Positions 52,080 through 62,031 of a stretch of 64,000 nucleotides of DNA are shown piece after piece. The stretch is from CAVYVZ01 sp963772065 (GTDB lineage: Bacteria > Acidobacteriota > Vicinamibacteria > Vicinamibacterales > UBA2999): the NCBI GenBank assembly GCA_963772065.1, contig CAVYVZ010000006.1, forward strand, positions 62,001 through 126,000, in the 5' to 3' direction. Position numbers and translations under genes: made by a program. The notes under the pieces were generated by a model. It worked only from the letters and a program-made list of their open reading frames with translations. It did not search any database and was not told the origin of the DNA. Positions within the stretch are counted from its first letter, which is position 1; every line of letters starts with the position of its first letter.

Positions 52080-53507
52080 ATGAGTACTTCTGTATCCTTC
52101 ATGGCCCGTCGGTATGTGAGCTTCGTTCCGGCGATGCTGTTGGCGTGTGCGCTGGCCACGGCATCCGCGCAGACGAAGATCGTCCCGGACCGCAACAAGT
52201 ACACTGCCGCGCAGGATGTCGAGCTCGGGCAGCGGGCGGCGGCAGAAGCGCGCCAGCAGCTTCCGTTGCTCAAGGACGACCGCGTCGACGACTATGTCGA
52301 GGACGTCGGGCGCCGTCTCGTCTCGGCGATTCCACCGGAGTTCCGACATCCCGAGTTCCGCTATACCTTCGACGTGATCAATCAGAAGGAGATCAACGCC
52401 TTTGCGCTCCCGGGCGGGCCGATGTTCCTGAACCGCGGCATGATTGAATCGTCGGCCAACGAAGCTGAGATGGCCGGCGTGATGGCGCACGAGATTTCGC
52501 ACGTCGCGCTGCGGCATGGAACGGCGCAGGCCACGAAGGGCGAGAAGTTCCAGATCGGCGCCGTGGCCGGCCAGATTCTGGGTGCGATCGTCGGCGGCAC
52601 CGCCGGCAGCGTGATCGCGCAGGGTTCGCAGTTCGGGCTCGGCGCCTACTTCTTGAAATACGGGCGCGAGTACGAGCGTCAGGCCGATCTGCTGGGCGCG
52701 CAGATCATGGCGCGCGCCGGATACGAGCCGCGGCACATGGCCAACATGTTCAAGACGATCGAGAAAGAGTCGGGGGGCCGCGGCGGTCCCGAGTGGCTGA
52801 GCAGCCACCCCAATCCAGGGAATCGATACGAAGCGATCAATCGCGAGGCGTCCATGCTGCGCGTCGAGGGGTCGGCGCCGTCCAACGCCGAGTTCCAGAA
52901 CCTCCGCGCGCGGCTGGGAGGCATGAGTCCAGCCTATACCGCGGAGCAGATTGCCAAGGGGCAGGCGGGCGGCAAGCACGAGCCTGTTGGCACGACCGGG
53001 CGCGCGGTGAACGTGGAGCCGCCGGCAGGCCAGTTCCGTACCTATCAGCCGGGCAACTTCATGCGCGTTAGTGTTCCGGCCAACTGGGAACAGCTCGGTG
53101 GGGGGACGACGGTGACGTATGCCCCTCGAGGGGCTGTGTTCCAGGGACACAACGGCGGCACCGCGTTCACTCATGGCGTGGAGATCGGCGTGACGAGCAG
53201 CGGTACGGGAAACCTCGAGCGCGACACCGAAGCACTGCTGCAGAATTTCGCGCAGACGAACCCTCAGCTCCGGCGCGCCGGCGGTTACAACCGCGTGAGC
53301 GTCGACGGCCGGAATGGCCTGACCACGACGCTGCGAAATGTGTCGGAGGTGACCGGCAGCGCGGAGGTGGTAAACCTGACCACGACGCAGCTGCCCGACG
53401 GAAGCATGCTGTTCATGATCGGGGTGGCGCCCGAGGGTGAGGCGCGGACGTATCTGAACACGTTCGGCCGCGTTCGACAGACGATCGATATCGCGGAGCA
53501 GAGATAG
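52080..53507 (+). CDS. M48 family periplasmic metalloprotease
   Basis: A 475-residue protein with signal peptide (VPAMLLACALATASA). The peptidase domain has the zinc motif HEISHVALRH and the third ligand Glu in GREYERQADLLGAQIM. Conserved NAFALPGGPMFLNRGM lies just before, as in BepA/LoiP-type M48 proteases. A C-terminal extension of about 200 residues (FMRVSVPANWEQLGG, TAFTHGVEIGVTSSGTG) has no named function. It probably degrades misassembled outer-membrane proteins. ATG 52080 is preferred, with a later ATG at 52101 possible. Confidence 0.88.
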   Translation: MSTSVSFMARRYVSFVPAMLLACALATASAQTKIVPDRNKYTAAQDVELGQRAAAEARQQLPLLKDDRVDDYVEDVGRRLVSAIPPEFRHPEFRYTFDVINQKEINAFALPGGPMFLNRGMIESSANEAEMAGVMAHEISHVALRHGTAQATKGEKFQIGAVAGQILGAIVGGTAGSVIAQGSQFGLGAYFLKYGREYERQADLLGAQIMARAGYEPRHMANMFKTIEKESGGRGGPEWLSSHPNPGNRYEAINREASMLRVEGSAPSNAEFQNLRARLGGMSPAYTAEQIAKGQAGGKHEPVGTTGRAVNVEPPAGQFRTYQPGNFMRVSVPANWEQLGGGTTVTYAPRGAVFQGHNGGTAFTHGVEIGVTSSGTGNLERDTEALLQNFAQTNPQLRRAGGYNRVSVDGRNGLTTTLRNVSEVTGSAEVVNLTTTQLPDGSMLFMIGVAPEGEARTYLNTFGRVRQTIDIAEQR

Positions 53508-53521
53508 GCTTAGAGGTTGCG

Positions 53522-53556
53522 GCTTCAGGCTCAAGGCTCAAGGCTCAGGGCTCGAG
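53522..53556. repeat. GGCTCA-type short tandem repeat, second site
   Basis: Four to five tandem units of the form AAGGCTC follow the M48 protease gene (CTTCAGGCTCAAGGCTCAAG then GCTCAGGGCTCGAGGC). It is the same family as the run at 35691. Confidence 0.55.
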
Positions 53557-53823
53557 GCAAGAGCGATTCGAGCCAGCGGGGCCCGGAAAGGACTTCACGT
53601 TGTAGTCGGAGGTGGTGCTCGCGCGCGTCAAGAGATAGCTGGCGTATGCGTCGATCATTCGCCGGCGATGGAGGATCTGGCGCGGTGTGAGGTGCCGAGC
53701 GCGCATCAGGTAGCGGAACGGCGACACCGGCTCGCGAGGGCGCGGTTCAGCGCAGGGCGCTGGCGTCTGAGGCGTCAGGCCGCGGCGGCGCACCGGGAAC
53801 ACAAGAATTCGCGCGGTGGACAT
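53545..53823 (-). CDS. Doubtful small basic protein
   Basis: A 92-residue reading from the ATG at 53823 gives a basic protein (RILVFPVRRRGLTPQTPAPC, YLMRARHLTPRQILHRRRMI, YASYLLTRASTTSDYNVKSF). The segment DAYASYLLTRASTT looks like a real amphipathic helix. It has no signal peptide and matches no family I know. Its stop codon lies inside a GGCTCA repeat. It fills a gap otherwise empty of genes, but the evidence for translation is weak. Confidence 0.35.
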   Translation of the reverse strand: MSTARILVFPVRRRGLTPQTPAPCAEPRPREPVSPFRYLMRARHLTPRQILHRRRMIDAYASYLLTRASTTSDYNVKSFPGPAGSNRSCLEP

Positions 53824-53901
53824 ATCGACACGATAGGGCCTCGCCGTGACAGGGGAGGTCACTGTGGTACAGTCGCAAAGCCAGCCCTGTTCGAGGTTCT
53901 C

Positions 53902-54468
53902 GTGCGTCGTTCGTTCGTCGCGGTCGCGATCGTCTTTTTCCTCTCCCCTCTTGCCCTTCAAGCTCAGAGCGTTTCGGCGGGTGCGTCCTATACCCTGCTG
54001 TCGCTGGCCTACCCCGACCAGATCCCTAACGGCATTGGCGGCTGGATCAGCTGGGATCTCGCCGATGCGGGTCTGACGATTGGCGTGGATGCCGCCATCA
54101 ACTTTTTTCCGGAGCATCACCCGATCATCGGGCGTCAGACTCAGGCAATGGTGGGCATCCGGAGCGGCATTCGCGCGGGCCCCGTCGGGGCATTCCTACG
54201 CATACGGCCGGGCGTGGTGCATTTCAGCGAGCGCTTCTTCGCGCCCGACATCGCGTGCATCCTCATCTTCCCGCCGCCCGAGTCGTGTCTCATCGAGTCG
54301 ACGAACGCGGTGCTCGATCTCGGCGGGACCGTCGAGATGTACCCGACCCGGCGATCGCTCGTGCGTGTCGAGGTGGGCGACACGCTGATCCGCTTCGCCC
54401 GCAGCCAGCGGGACGCCGCCTGGAAGCATAACTTCCAGTTTTCAGCCGGCGCCGGCGTCCGCTTCTGA
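53902..54468 (+). CDS. Small outer-membrane beta-barrel-like protein
   Basis: The GTG at 53902 follows GAGG by 6 bases and gives 188 residues. A signal peptide (SFVAVAIVFFLSPLALQA) precedes a beta-rich mature part (SAGASYTLLSLAYPDQIPNG, LTIGVDAAINFFPEH, GAFLRIRPGVVHFSERFFA, FQFSAGAGVRF) ending in Phe as barrel proteins do. The single disulfide possible between the Cys of IACILIF and ESCLIES is notable. Function is unknown. Confidence 0.65.
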   Translation: MRRSFVAVAIVFFLSPLALQAQSVSAGASYTLLSLAYPDQIPNGIGGWISWDLADAGLTIGVDAAINFFPEHHPIIGRQTQAMVGIRSGIRAGPVGAFLRIRPGVVHFSERFFAPDIACILIFPPPESCLIESTNAVLDLGGTVEMYPTRRSLVRVEVGDTLIRFARSQRDAAWKHNFQFSAGAGVRF

Positions 54469-54475
54469 CGCTGTC

Positions 54476-54552
54476 TGTTCAGAGCACCGGTTCAGAGTAC
54501 CAGCTCGGATTAACGACTCTGAACTGGTACTCCGAACACCTACTCTGAGCTG
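54476..54552. repeat. Degenerate TTCAGAGTACC inverted repeat
   Basis: GTTCAGAGCACCGGTTCAGA and GTACCAG on the left are mirrored by CTGGTACTCCGAAC on the right with further CTCTGA units. It is a diverged relative of the 11-bp repeat family in the gap before the efflux adaptor gene. Confidence 0.5.
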
Positions 54553-54626
54553 CGATGTCTTTTGTTGTATTCGTGAGGCCGCCGCTGTTTGCCGATCCGC
54601 GTGCAGTGGGGCAAGATGACAGGACC

Positions 54627-55832
54627 GTGCGCGCACCGGCGATCTCCGCGATCTGGCTCCTCTCTCTGGCGGCGTCCGCCGCGTGCGGCGGGCCTTCGCA
54701 GCCGGTAGCCGCCCGCGACGCGGTTGCCGAACGGCGGACCGTCTCGATTGCGAACGCCCTGCAGCAACCGCTCGAACGCGCGGTCAGCGTGAGCGGCACG
54801 CTTGCGGCCGAAGAACAGGTCGCCCTTTCGTTCAAGGTCACGGGCCGCGTGCACCAGCTCCTCGTGGACCTGGGCAGCCCGGTGCGCCGCGGGCAGGTGC
54901 TCGCGCGGCTCACCCCAACCGACTTCGAGCTCCGCGTCCAGCAGGCGGACGCGGCACTCCAGCAGGCGCGTGCCCGACTGGGACTGTCCGCGCAGGCCGA
55001 TGATGACGCCACCGTCAATCCCGAGCAGACAGCGCTGGTGCGTCAGAGCCGCGCCGTGCGCGACGAGGCACGCCTCACGCGCGACCGCGTCAAGACCTTC
55101 GTCGAGCGCGGCATCTCGTCCCGGGCCGATCTCGACGCCGCCGAAGCGTTGCTCGAAGTGGGCGAAGGCCGGTATCAGGACGCGCTCGAGGAAATCCGCA
55201 ATCGTGAAGCCGTGTTGGCGCAGCGCCGATCCGAGCTTGCCCTCGCCCGCCAGGCCCTCGAAGACACCGTACTCCGCGCTCCAATCGACGGTGCCGTCCG
55301 CGAGCGCCAGGTCACGGAAGGCGAATTCCGCGAGCGCTGGAACCCCGGTGCTGACGATCGTGCGCACCGATCCTCTGCGGCTTCGCCTGGCTGTTCCCGA
55401 GCGCGCGGCGGCAGCGCTGCGCGCCGGTCAAAGCGTGCGCGTCCGCGTCGAAGGGGATCCCGCGACCTACGAAGGCAAGCTGGTCCGCCTCGGCGCCGCC
55501 ATCGAGGAAGGCAACCGCACGTTGCCCGTCGAGGCGGTGGTCTCGAACCGCGCCGGTGCGCTGCGGCCCGGTATGTTCGCCGCGGCCGAGATCGTCATCG
55601 AACGTCAGGACAACGCGATCGTCGTCCCGGACGATGCGATCGTGACGTTTGCCGGCGTGCAGAAGGTGCTCCTCGGTCAAGGAAGGCAGGGCCCGCGAAC
55701 AGCGCGTGCGCACCGGCCGCCGCGCCGGCGGGCGCGTGGAGATCGTCGAGGGCGTGAAGGCGGGCGACGTCGTGATCGTCAACCCGGGCGATGTCGTCGA
55801 CGGTGTGCGCCGTCGTCGGAAAGCGGCCATGA
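54627..55832 (+). CDS. RND efflux periplasmic adaptor (HlyD/MFP lipoprotein), frameshifted
   Basis: From GTG 54627 the product has a lipoprotein signal (LLSLAASAACGG), then the adaptor domains: barrel and lipoyl strand (RAVSVSGTLAAEEQVALSFK, VHQLLVDLGSPVRRGQVLAR), a coiled-coil hairpin (about residues 100-190), and the second lipoyl half (LEDTVLRAPIDGAVRERQVT). Extra C bases at 55326-55331 and 55669-55674 break the frame. Between and after them GTPVLTIVRTDPLRLRLAVP and EIVEGVKAGDVVIVNPGDVV are readable. In the last frame there is no stop before the pump gene. The TGA at 55830 would be in frame with one more correction, giving an ATGA overlap. It links the inner-membrane pump to an outer-membrane channel. 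Confidence 0.83.
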
Positions 55833-58800
55833 AAACCCTCGCGGCGATCTGCATCCAGCGGCCGGTGTTCGCCGCGATGATCGTCCTCTCGCTCGTGGTG
55901 GTCGGCGCGGCAAGCTACTTCCGCCTCGGCGTCGACCGATTCCCGCGCGTCGATCTGCCGAACGTGAACGTCCGCACGGCGTTGCCAGGTGCGGCCATCG
56001 AAGAGGCCGAAACCCTCATCTCCGAGCGCGTCGAGGAGGTGGTCAACACCGTCGAGGGAATCGACGAGCTCCGCTCCATCGCGTGGCCCGGACAGTCGAT
56101 GGTCATCGCGACCTTCAACCTTCAGCGCGACATCGACGTCGCGGCGCAGGACGTCCGCGATCGCGTGGCGACCGTCATCCGCGATCTGCCGGAAGACATC
56201 CTTCCGCCGGTGGTGTCGAAGTTCAACTCCGACAATTCGCCGTCGGTCTCGATCGCTCTGTCGGGCAGCCTGTCGGTGCGTGAATTGACGGAGGTCGCCG
56301 ACAAGATCGTCAAGCCGCGCATCGAGCGGTCCAGTGGCGTCGGCGAGGTGCAGATCGTCGGCGGACTCGAGCGCGCGATCAACATCTGGGTCGACGCGGA
56401 CCGCCTTGCGGCGTACAAGCTGCCCATCACCGAGGTGCAGGACGCGCTGACGCGGCAGAACGCCGACGTTCCCGGCGGCAACGTCACGAGCGGCACCAGC
56501 GAACAGGTGCTGCGGACGATGGGGCGGCTCGCGGAACGCCGATGCGTTCAACGATCTCGTCATCAAGACCGTGAACGGCGCGCCGATCCGCATTCGCGAC
56601 ATCGGCTGGGCCGAAGACGGCACCAAGGAACAGCGCTCGCTCTCCCGTCTCAATGGCGTGCCCACGGTGGTGCTCGACGTGCGCCGGCAGATCGGCGCGA
56701 ACACGGTCGCGCTGATCGAAGGCGTGAAGGCGAACCTGGCGCGCGCCGCGGAGGAGCTGCCGCCAGGCGTCACGGCTCGAGGTCATACGCGATCAGTCGC
56801 GGTACATTCACGCGGCGCTGCACGAGATCAACCTGCACCTCGTCCTCGGCTCGATTCTGGCCTGCCTCGTCGTGTTCGCCTTCATGCGCAACCTGCGGTC
56901 AACCATCATCGCGGGCGTGGCGATTCCCTCGTCGGTCATCGCGACCTTCGGCATGATGGCCGCGCTCGACTTCACGCTCAACAGCGTGACGATGCTGGCG
57001 CTCGTCCTCATGGTGGGCATCGTCATCGACGATGCGATCGTGGTGCTGGAGAACATCTTCCGCTTCGTCGAGGAGAAGAAGCTCTCGCCGTTCGAGGCGG
57101 CGCGGGACGCGACGGCGGAGATTGCGCTCCCGGTGCTCGCGACCACGCTCTGCCTGGTCGTCATATTCATTCCCGTCTCGTTCATGTCGAGCATCTCGGG
57201 AAGGTTCCTGTATCAGTTCGGTCTGACGGCGGCCGTAGCGATTCTCGTGTCACTGCTCGTGTCGTTCACCCTCACGCCCATGATGAGCGCGCGGCTCTTC
57301 CGCCAGCAGGACCTCGATGCCGAGCACGCCGCCTCGCGCGGCGGTTTCTACCGGCACATCGACGAGTTCTACACGCGATCGCTCGCGTGGTCGCTGCGGC
57401 ACCGCGTGGCGGTGGCGCTGATCGCCTGCGCGGTCGTCGTCGGCGGCTACCCCGCGTACCGCCTCGTGCGGCAGGAGTTCGTGCCCTCGGACGTCGACGA
57501 GGCCGAGTTCGAGGTGTACGTCACGGCTCCGGAAGGAACGAGCGCCGCGGCGATGGACGACATCATGCGCGCGATCGAGGCCGATGTCCGTGCCGTCCAC
57601 GGCGTCACGACCATGCTGGCGGCCGTGGGAGGCATGTACAACGGCGCCGTCAACGAGGGGCATGCCTACGTCCGCATTGCGCCGCATGAGGAACGCATTT
57701 TCTCCATCGGCCGGTTCCTCAAGGGCGTCGTCACGCTCCAGCCGTTCGAGGCGTTCCGCGGCAACTTCACCCAGCGGGAGGTGATGCAGCAGATTCGAGG
57801 CAAGCTGCGGAAGTATCGTGAGCTGCGCACGTCGGTGCGCAACATCCAGGGCTTCAACATCGGCGGCGGGAACTTCGAGATCGACTTCATGATTCGCGGT
57901 CCGGAGCTGGAGAAGCTTGCCGAGTACGCCAACAAGCTGCGCGACCAGTCGTCGCAGCTGGGGCTGGTCGACATGGACGTGACGCTGAAGCTGGACAAGC
58001 CGGAGCTTCGGGCAGAGGTCGACCGCGAGCGCGCAGCCGATCTGGGAATCCGGACGCAGGACATCGCGGCGGCGTTGCGCCTGATGGTCGGCGGCGACGA
58101 GGAGGTGACGCGCTTCCGCGACGCGTCGGTGAGCGAGGACTACGACGTGCAGCTGCGGCTGCAGGAAGAAGATCGCGCCGATCCCGCCACGATCGAGCAC
58201 CTGTACGTGCCGCGCAGCAACGGCGAGCTCGTGCGCCTCGACAGCGTCGTCAGCCTCGTGCCCGGACGCAGCCCGTCGCGGATCGACCGGCTCGATCGGC
58301 AGCGTCAGGTCGCGCTGCGCGGCGGCGTGGCGCCGGGCTATGCCCTCGGGGATCGCATGGAGGCGATCCGTGAGGCTGCCGATCGGCTCGGAATGCCGCC
58401 CGCGTACGGCGTGGCCGTTGCCGGTCGCGGACGCGAGCTGGAGCGGACGTTCCGCGAGTTCGGGTGGGCGTTCCTGCTGTCGATCATCTTTATGTACATG
58501 GTGCTCGCGTCCCAATACGAGAGCGTGTGGCATCCCCTCGTGATTCTGTTGTCGCTGCCGCTCTCGCTTCCGTTCGCGATGTTCTCGCTCTGGGTGACCG
58601 GCAGCACGCTGAACCTGTATTCGGCGCTCGGGATGCTCGTGCTGTTTGGGGTGGTCGCCAAGAACGCGATCCTCCAGGTGGATCACGCCAGGAACCTCCG
58701 GCAGCAAGGCCTGGATCTCGGCGCCGCCGTCACGCAGGCCAGCCGCGATCGCCTCCGGCCGATCCTGATGACGACCCTGGCGCTGGTAGGAGGCATGCTG

Positions 58801-58989
58801 CCGCTGGCCGTCGGGACCGGCCCAGGCGCGGAGGAGCGCCGCGCGATTGCAGTCGTGGTCATCGGCGGGCAAAGCCTCTCGCTCCTACTGACCCTCATCG
58901 TGACGCCCGTGGCGTTTTCGATGGTCGAACAGCTCCGCGAGCGCGTTCGCGAGCGCCGCCTGCCCGGCGAGCCCATCCGCGTCAGCTGA
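55829..58989 (+). CDS. RND efflux pump, HAE1 type, frameshifted
   Basis: Starts MKTLAAICIQRPVFAAMIVL, the standard first helix of AcrB-like pumps. The porter domain (VDLPNVNVRTALPGAAIEEA), the membrane motif FMRNLRSTIIAGVAIPSSVI, the proton-relay helix VLMVGIVIDDAIVVLENIF and the final helices (MTTLALVGGMLPLAVGTGPG) are all in order. Extra bases at 56535-56539 and 56773-56777 shift the frame. With both removed the protein is exactly 1,052 residues, the normal size. It uses proton motive force to expel hydrophobic compounds. The partner adaptor is upstream, and a probable TolC gene ends at 63890 on the other strand. Confidence 0.88.
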
Positions 58990-59197
58990 GTTTTAGGGAT
59001 CCGCTCGAGTCAGATCGGGGACGAACCGGGTCAAAGTAGGCAAATCTTGCCCATCGTCCAGATTCCTCAAAAATTTCTTGTTCGTTTCTCGCCGCCGCGT
59101 CGTTTCTGAAAGAGGAAGGGGGCGGTGTAGCGACCGTGGCGAAGCGACGAATGTATGATTTGGCGCAATTCCATGGCGCAGGTGACGGAGATGAACA

Positions 59198-61703
59198 ATG
59201 AGCGCTGATCCGTTGCGCCTCGACGCACTCCTCGAATCGGTGGCCGACGGTTCGGACGTCGACTGGGATGCGGCCGAGGCGGCCGCCGATGAAAACCAGA
59301 AGCGAATCGTTCGGAACCTTCGACTCGTCGCGAGCATTGCTAGGGTCCATCGCTCCATCTCCGACGAGGTCTCGGATCCCCCGACACCGCCACCAGGTCT
59401 GCCCGCGGCCGCCATGGCCCCGGGAGAGGGCCAGTGGGGTCACCTGGTCATACTCGAAACCATCGGCGAAGGCTCGTTCGGCGAGGTTTACCGCGCGCGC
59501 GACCCGTGGCTGGACCGAGAGGTTGCGCTCAAGCTCCTGAAGCCCAACATCGGCGCGCCGGCCCGTCTGATGGCGGAGGCGCAGGCCCTCGCGCGGATGC
59601 GCCATCCGAATGTCGTCACCGTGCACGGCGCGGATATGCGCGACGGCCGCGTCGGCCTGTGGATGGAGCTGGTGCGGGGCCGGACGCTGGCAGCGATTGT
59701 CGCCTCCGAGGGTCCATTCAGCGCCGCCGAGGCCGCCGTCATGGGCCAGGAACTCTGCCGGGCCGTGGCGGCCGTCCATGCAGCCGGTCTGGTGCACCGC
59801 GACATCAAAGCGCAAAACGTCACGCGCGAATCTGGTGGACGCCTCGTCCTGATGGACTTCGGCGCCGGCCATACCCCGCTGTACGCCGCGCCCGAGCTGA
59901 CACACGGTGGCGAAGCCACCGTCGCCACAGACATCTACGCCCTCGGCGTTCTCCTCTATTACCTCGTGGTCGGCAAGTACCCGGTCGTGGGATCGTCGCG
60001 CGAGGAGCTCAAACAAGCGCACGTGCGCGGTGAACGGCGGCGGCTCCGTGACGTTCGTCCCGGTCTGCCGCTTTCCTTCATCGAAGCCGTCGAGCGCGCG
60101 CTCGAGCCCGACCCCGCGAACCGGTTTGCCACCGCTGGTGAGATGGAGCAAGCACTTACGCAGAGCGGTACCTGGGCGCCGAGTGGTCGGCCGAGTTGCG
60201 ACCGCCGCTCGGCTCGAGACAGGCAGCGCGGGCCGTGATGCCACCGTTGGCGCTCTGCGGCGGCAGCCGCCGTGCCGTTCCGCGATGCCGCTGCGACTGG
60301 TGGTATACGCGCGACCCACTACCCGCCTGCGACCGGACACGCAATTGATCGCCGTGCTGCCCCTGCTCGGTCCGGCCAGCGGACGGGCCTATTTCGCCGA
60401 CGGGATGACCGAGGCACTGATGCAGCAGCTGGCGACGCTTCGAGCGGTGCGGGTTGTGTCGCGCACGTCGGTCGATTTGGCGCGGAAGTCAGCGAGAAGA
60501 GCTGCCGGCGATTGCCCAGGCGCTCAATGCGAACGTCATCTCGGAAGGATCGGTCGGCAGTGTCGAGGACCGCGTGCCGAGTCAATCTGCGGCTCATCCA
60601 CGCCGGGAGCGATACGGCAGTGTGGGCGCGGACGTTCGAACAGCCACTGCGGAACGTCTTTGCGCTGCAGCGGGACGTGGCGCAGGCGGTTGCCGAGGAG
60701 CTCGCCGTCCAGCTGTCCCCCGCAGGGGGCAACCCCAGGCGGTCAACACCGAGGCGCATGACGAATATCTGCGCGGCCGGTATTTCCTTCATCAGGAGCG
60801 ACCAGCGACCGGTAAACAGGCCATCGCACTGTTCGAAGGAGCCACGGAAGGACGGCAAGCACGCCCGCGCTTACGCGGGGATCGCCGAGGCGTATCTGAC
60901 GCTCGGGCCGGGTTTAACGTTATGCCGCGAGCGGAGGCATTTCGGCGGCCCGCGACGCGGTGACCCGGGCGCTCGAGCTGGATGATCGTGTTCCGGACGC
61001 GCACGCGGTGTTGGCTGAAATTCATTCGAGGGTGCGTGGGACTGGGCGGGCGCAGAAAAGGAGTTCAAGCAGGCCCTGTCACTCAACCCAGTCACGAATA
61101 TGCCCGCGAGCGATACGCGATGTTTCTTGCTGCGCGCGGCCAAACCGAAGCCGCATTGGCGCAGATCGCCGAGGCGCGTCGCGTCGACCCACTGTCCGCG
61201 CTGATTGCATCGTCGGCTGGCGGAATCCTGAGGTACGCCCGTCGATACGACGATGCGATTACGCAGTACAACCAAGTGCTCGCACGTCATCCTGACTTCC
61301 TCAGCGCGAACGTGGGCCTGGCAAGGACCCTCAACGCCGCTGGCCGTCACGATGAAGCGATCGCGCGCTATCGAACGTTGACCGCTCGCGGCGTCAACGA
61401 GCCATTCTTTCTCCTCGAAATTGCGCAGGCGGACGCGGCAGCCGGCCGCACCGATGCGGCCAAGAAAACCGTGGACACCCTGCAACAGCGGTCACAGGCG
61501 GGGGGGATGTTCGTTCCGCCTGAATCGTATGCGTACGTCTACGCGCGCCTGGGCGACTTTGACCGGGCATTCAGTGGCTTGACGAGGCATTTCGAACCCG
61601 TTCCGGTACTGTCCTGTGGCTTCCGGTGGATCCTCGCGTCGATCCACTCCGTCGCGATCTGCGTTTCCCTCGCTACATCAAGCAGCTCGGACTCACACCA
61701 TGA
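59198..61703 (+). pseudogene. Ser/Thr protein kinase with TolB-like and TPR domains, many frameshifts
   Basis: The first 325 residues are one clean kinase domain: GEGSFGEVYRARD glycine loop, VALKLL lysine, HRDIKAQN catalytic loop, LMDFGAGHT, and AAPELT. After about 60160 the frame changes eight or nine times, yet each piece continues the same protein: TQLIAVLPLLGPASGRAYFA and DGMTEALMQQLATLRAVRVV (TolB N-terminal-like domain), HDEYLRGRYFLHQERP, then TPR repeats (YAGIAEAYLTLG, ALELDDRVPDAHAVLAEIHS, ARRYDDAITQYNQVLARHPD) to the stop at 61703. Acidobacteria have many such kinase-TPR proteins of about 830 residues. Poor consensus is more likely than decay because the coding signal is kept throughout. 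Confidence 0.78.
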
Positions 61704-61725
61704 CGCCATTTCGGCAATTCTTCAC

Positions 61726-61754
61726 TTGACGCAACGTGCGAGCGTTCATACACT
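61726..61754 (+). promoter_or_regulatory. Promoter of the Lys-rich peptide gene
   Basis: TTGACG (61726-61731) and TACACT (61749-61754) are 17 bases apart, a near-consensus housekeeping promoter. It lies 97 bases before the ATG of the Lys-rich peptide, leaving a leader of about 90 bases in which I see no strong structure. Confidence 0.5.
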
Positions 61755-61850
61755 CGCGCGGTCGAGGTGGCCAGAATGGCTGACATGCCGGACGATATTT
61801 ACCCTCTCGCATTGAGCGCCGATTGCACGGGCGAGTTTCCTGCCGCACCA

Positions 61851-62016
61851 ATGAAGAGAGCCTGCGAAGAAAAAGAAGGCGCCTAGGAGGAAGGGTCCAA
61901 AGAAGAAGGCTCCCAAGCGCAAGACGCCCCGTAAACCGGCGTCACGCGGTGGGCGGAAGAAAACGGCCTCGCGGAAGCGTGCCGGCCGCAAGAAGACCGC
62001 GTCGCGGAAGAAATAA
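61851..62016 (+). CDS. Lys/Arg-rich histone H1-like peptide, frameshifted
   Basis: With one base removed near 61858-61861 the sequence reads a 54-residue peptide starting MKRPAKKKKAPRRKG, with further repeats KKKAPKRKTPRKPA and RKKTASRKRAGRKKTASRKK. The (K/R)K(T/A)(A/P) pattern resembles histone H1 tails and bacterial H1-like proteins that condense DNA. Without the correction the ATG frame stops after 11 codons. It has its own promoter and precedes the SagB-like gene by 15 bases. Confidence 0.55.
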
Positions 62017-62031
62017 CCCGCCCGCATCGTG

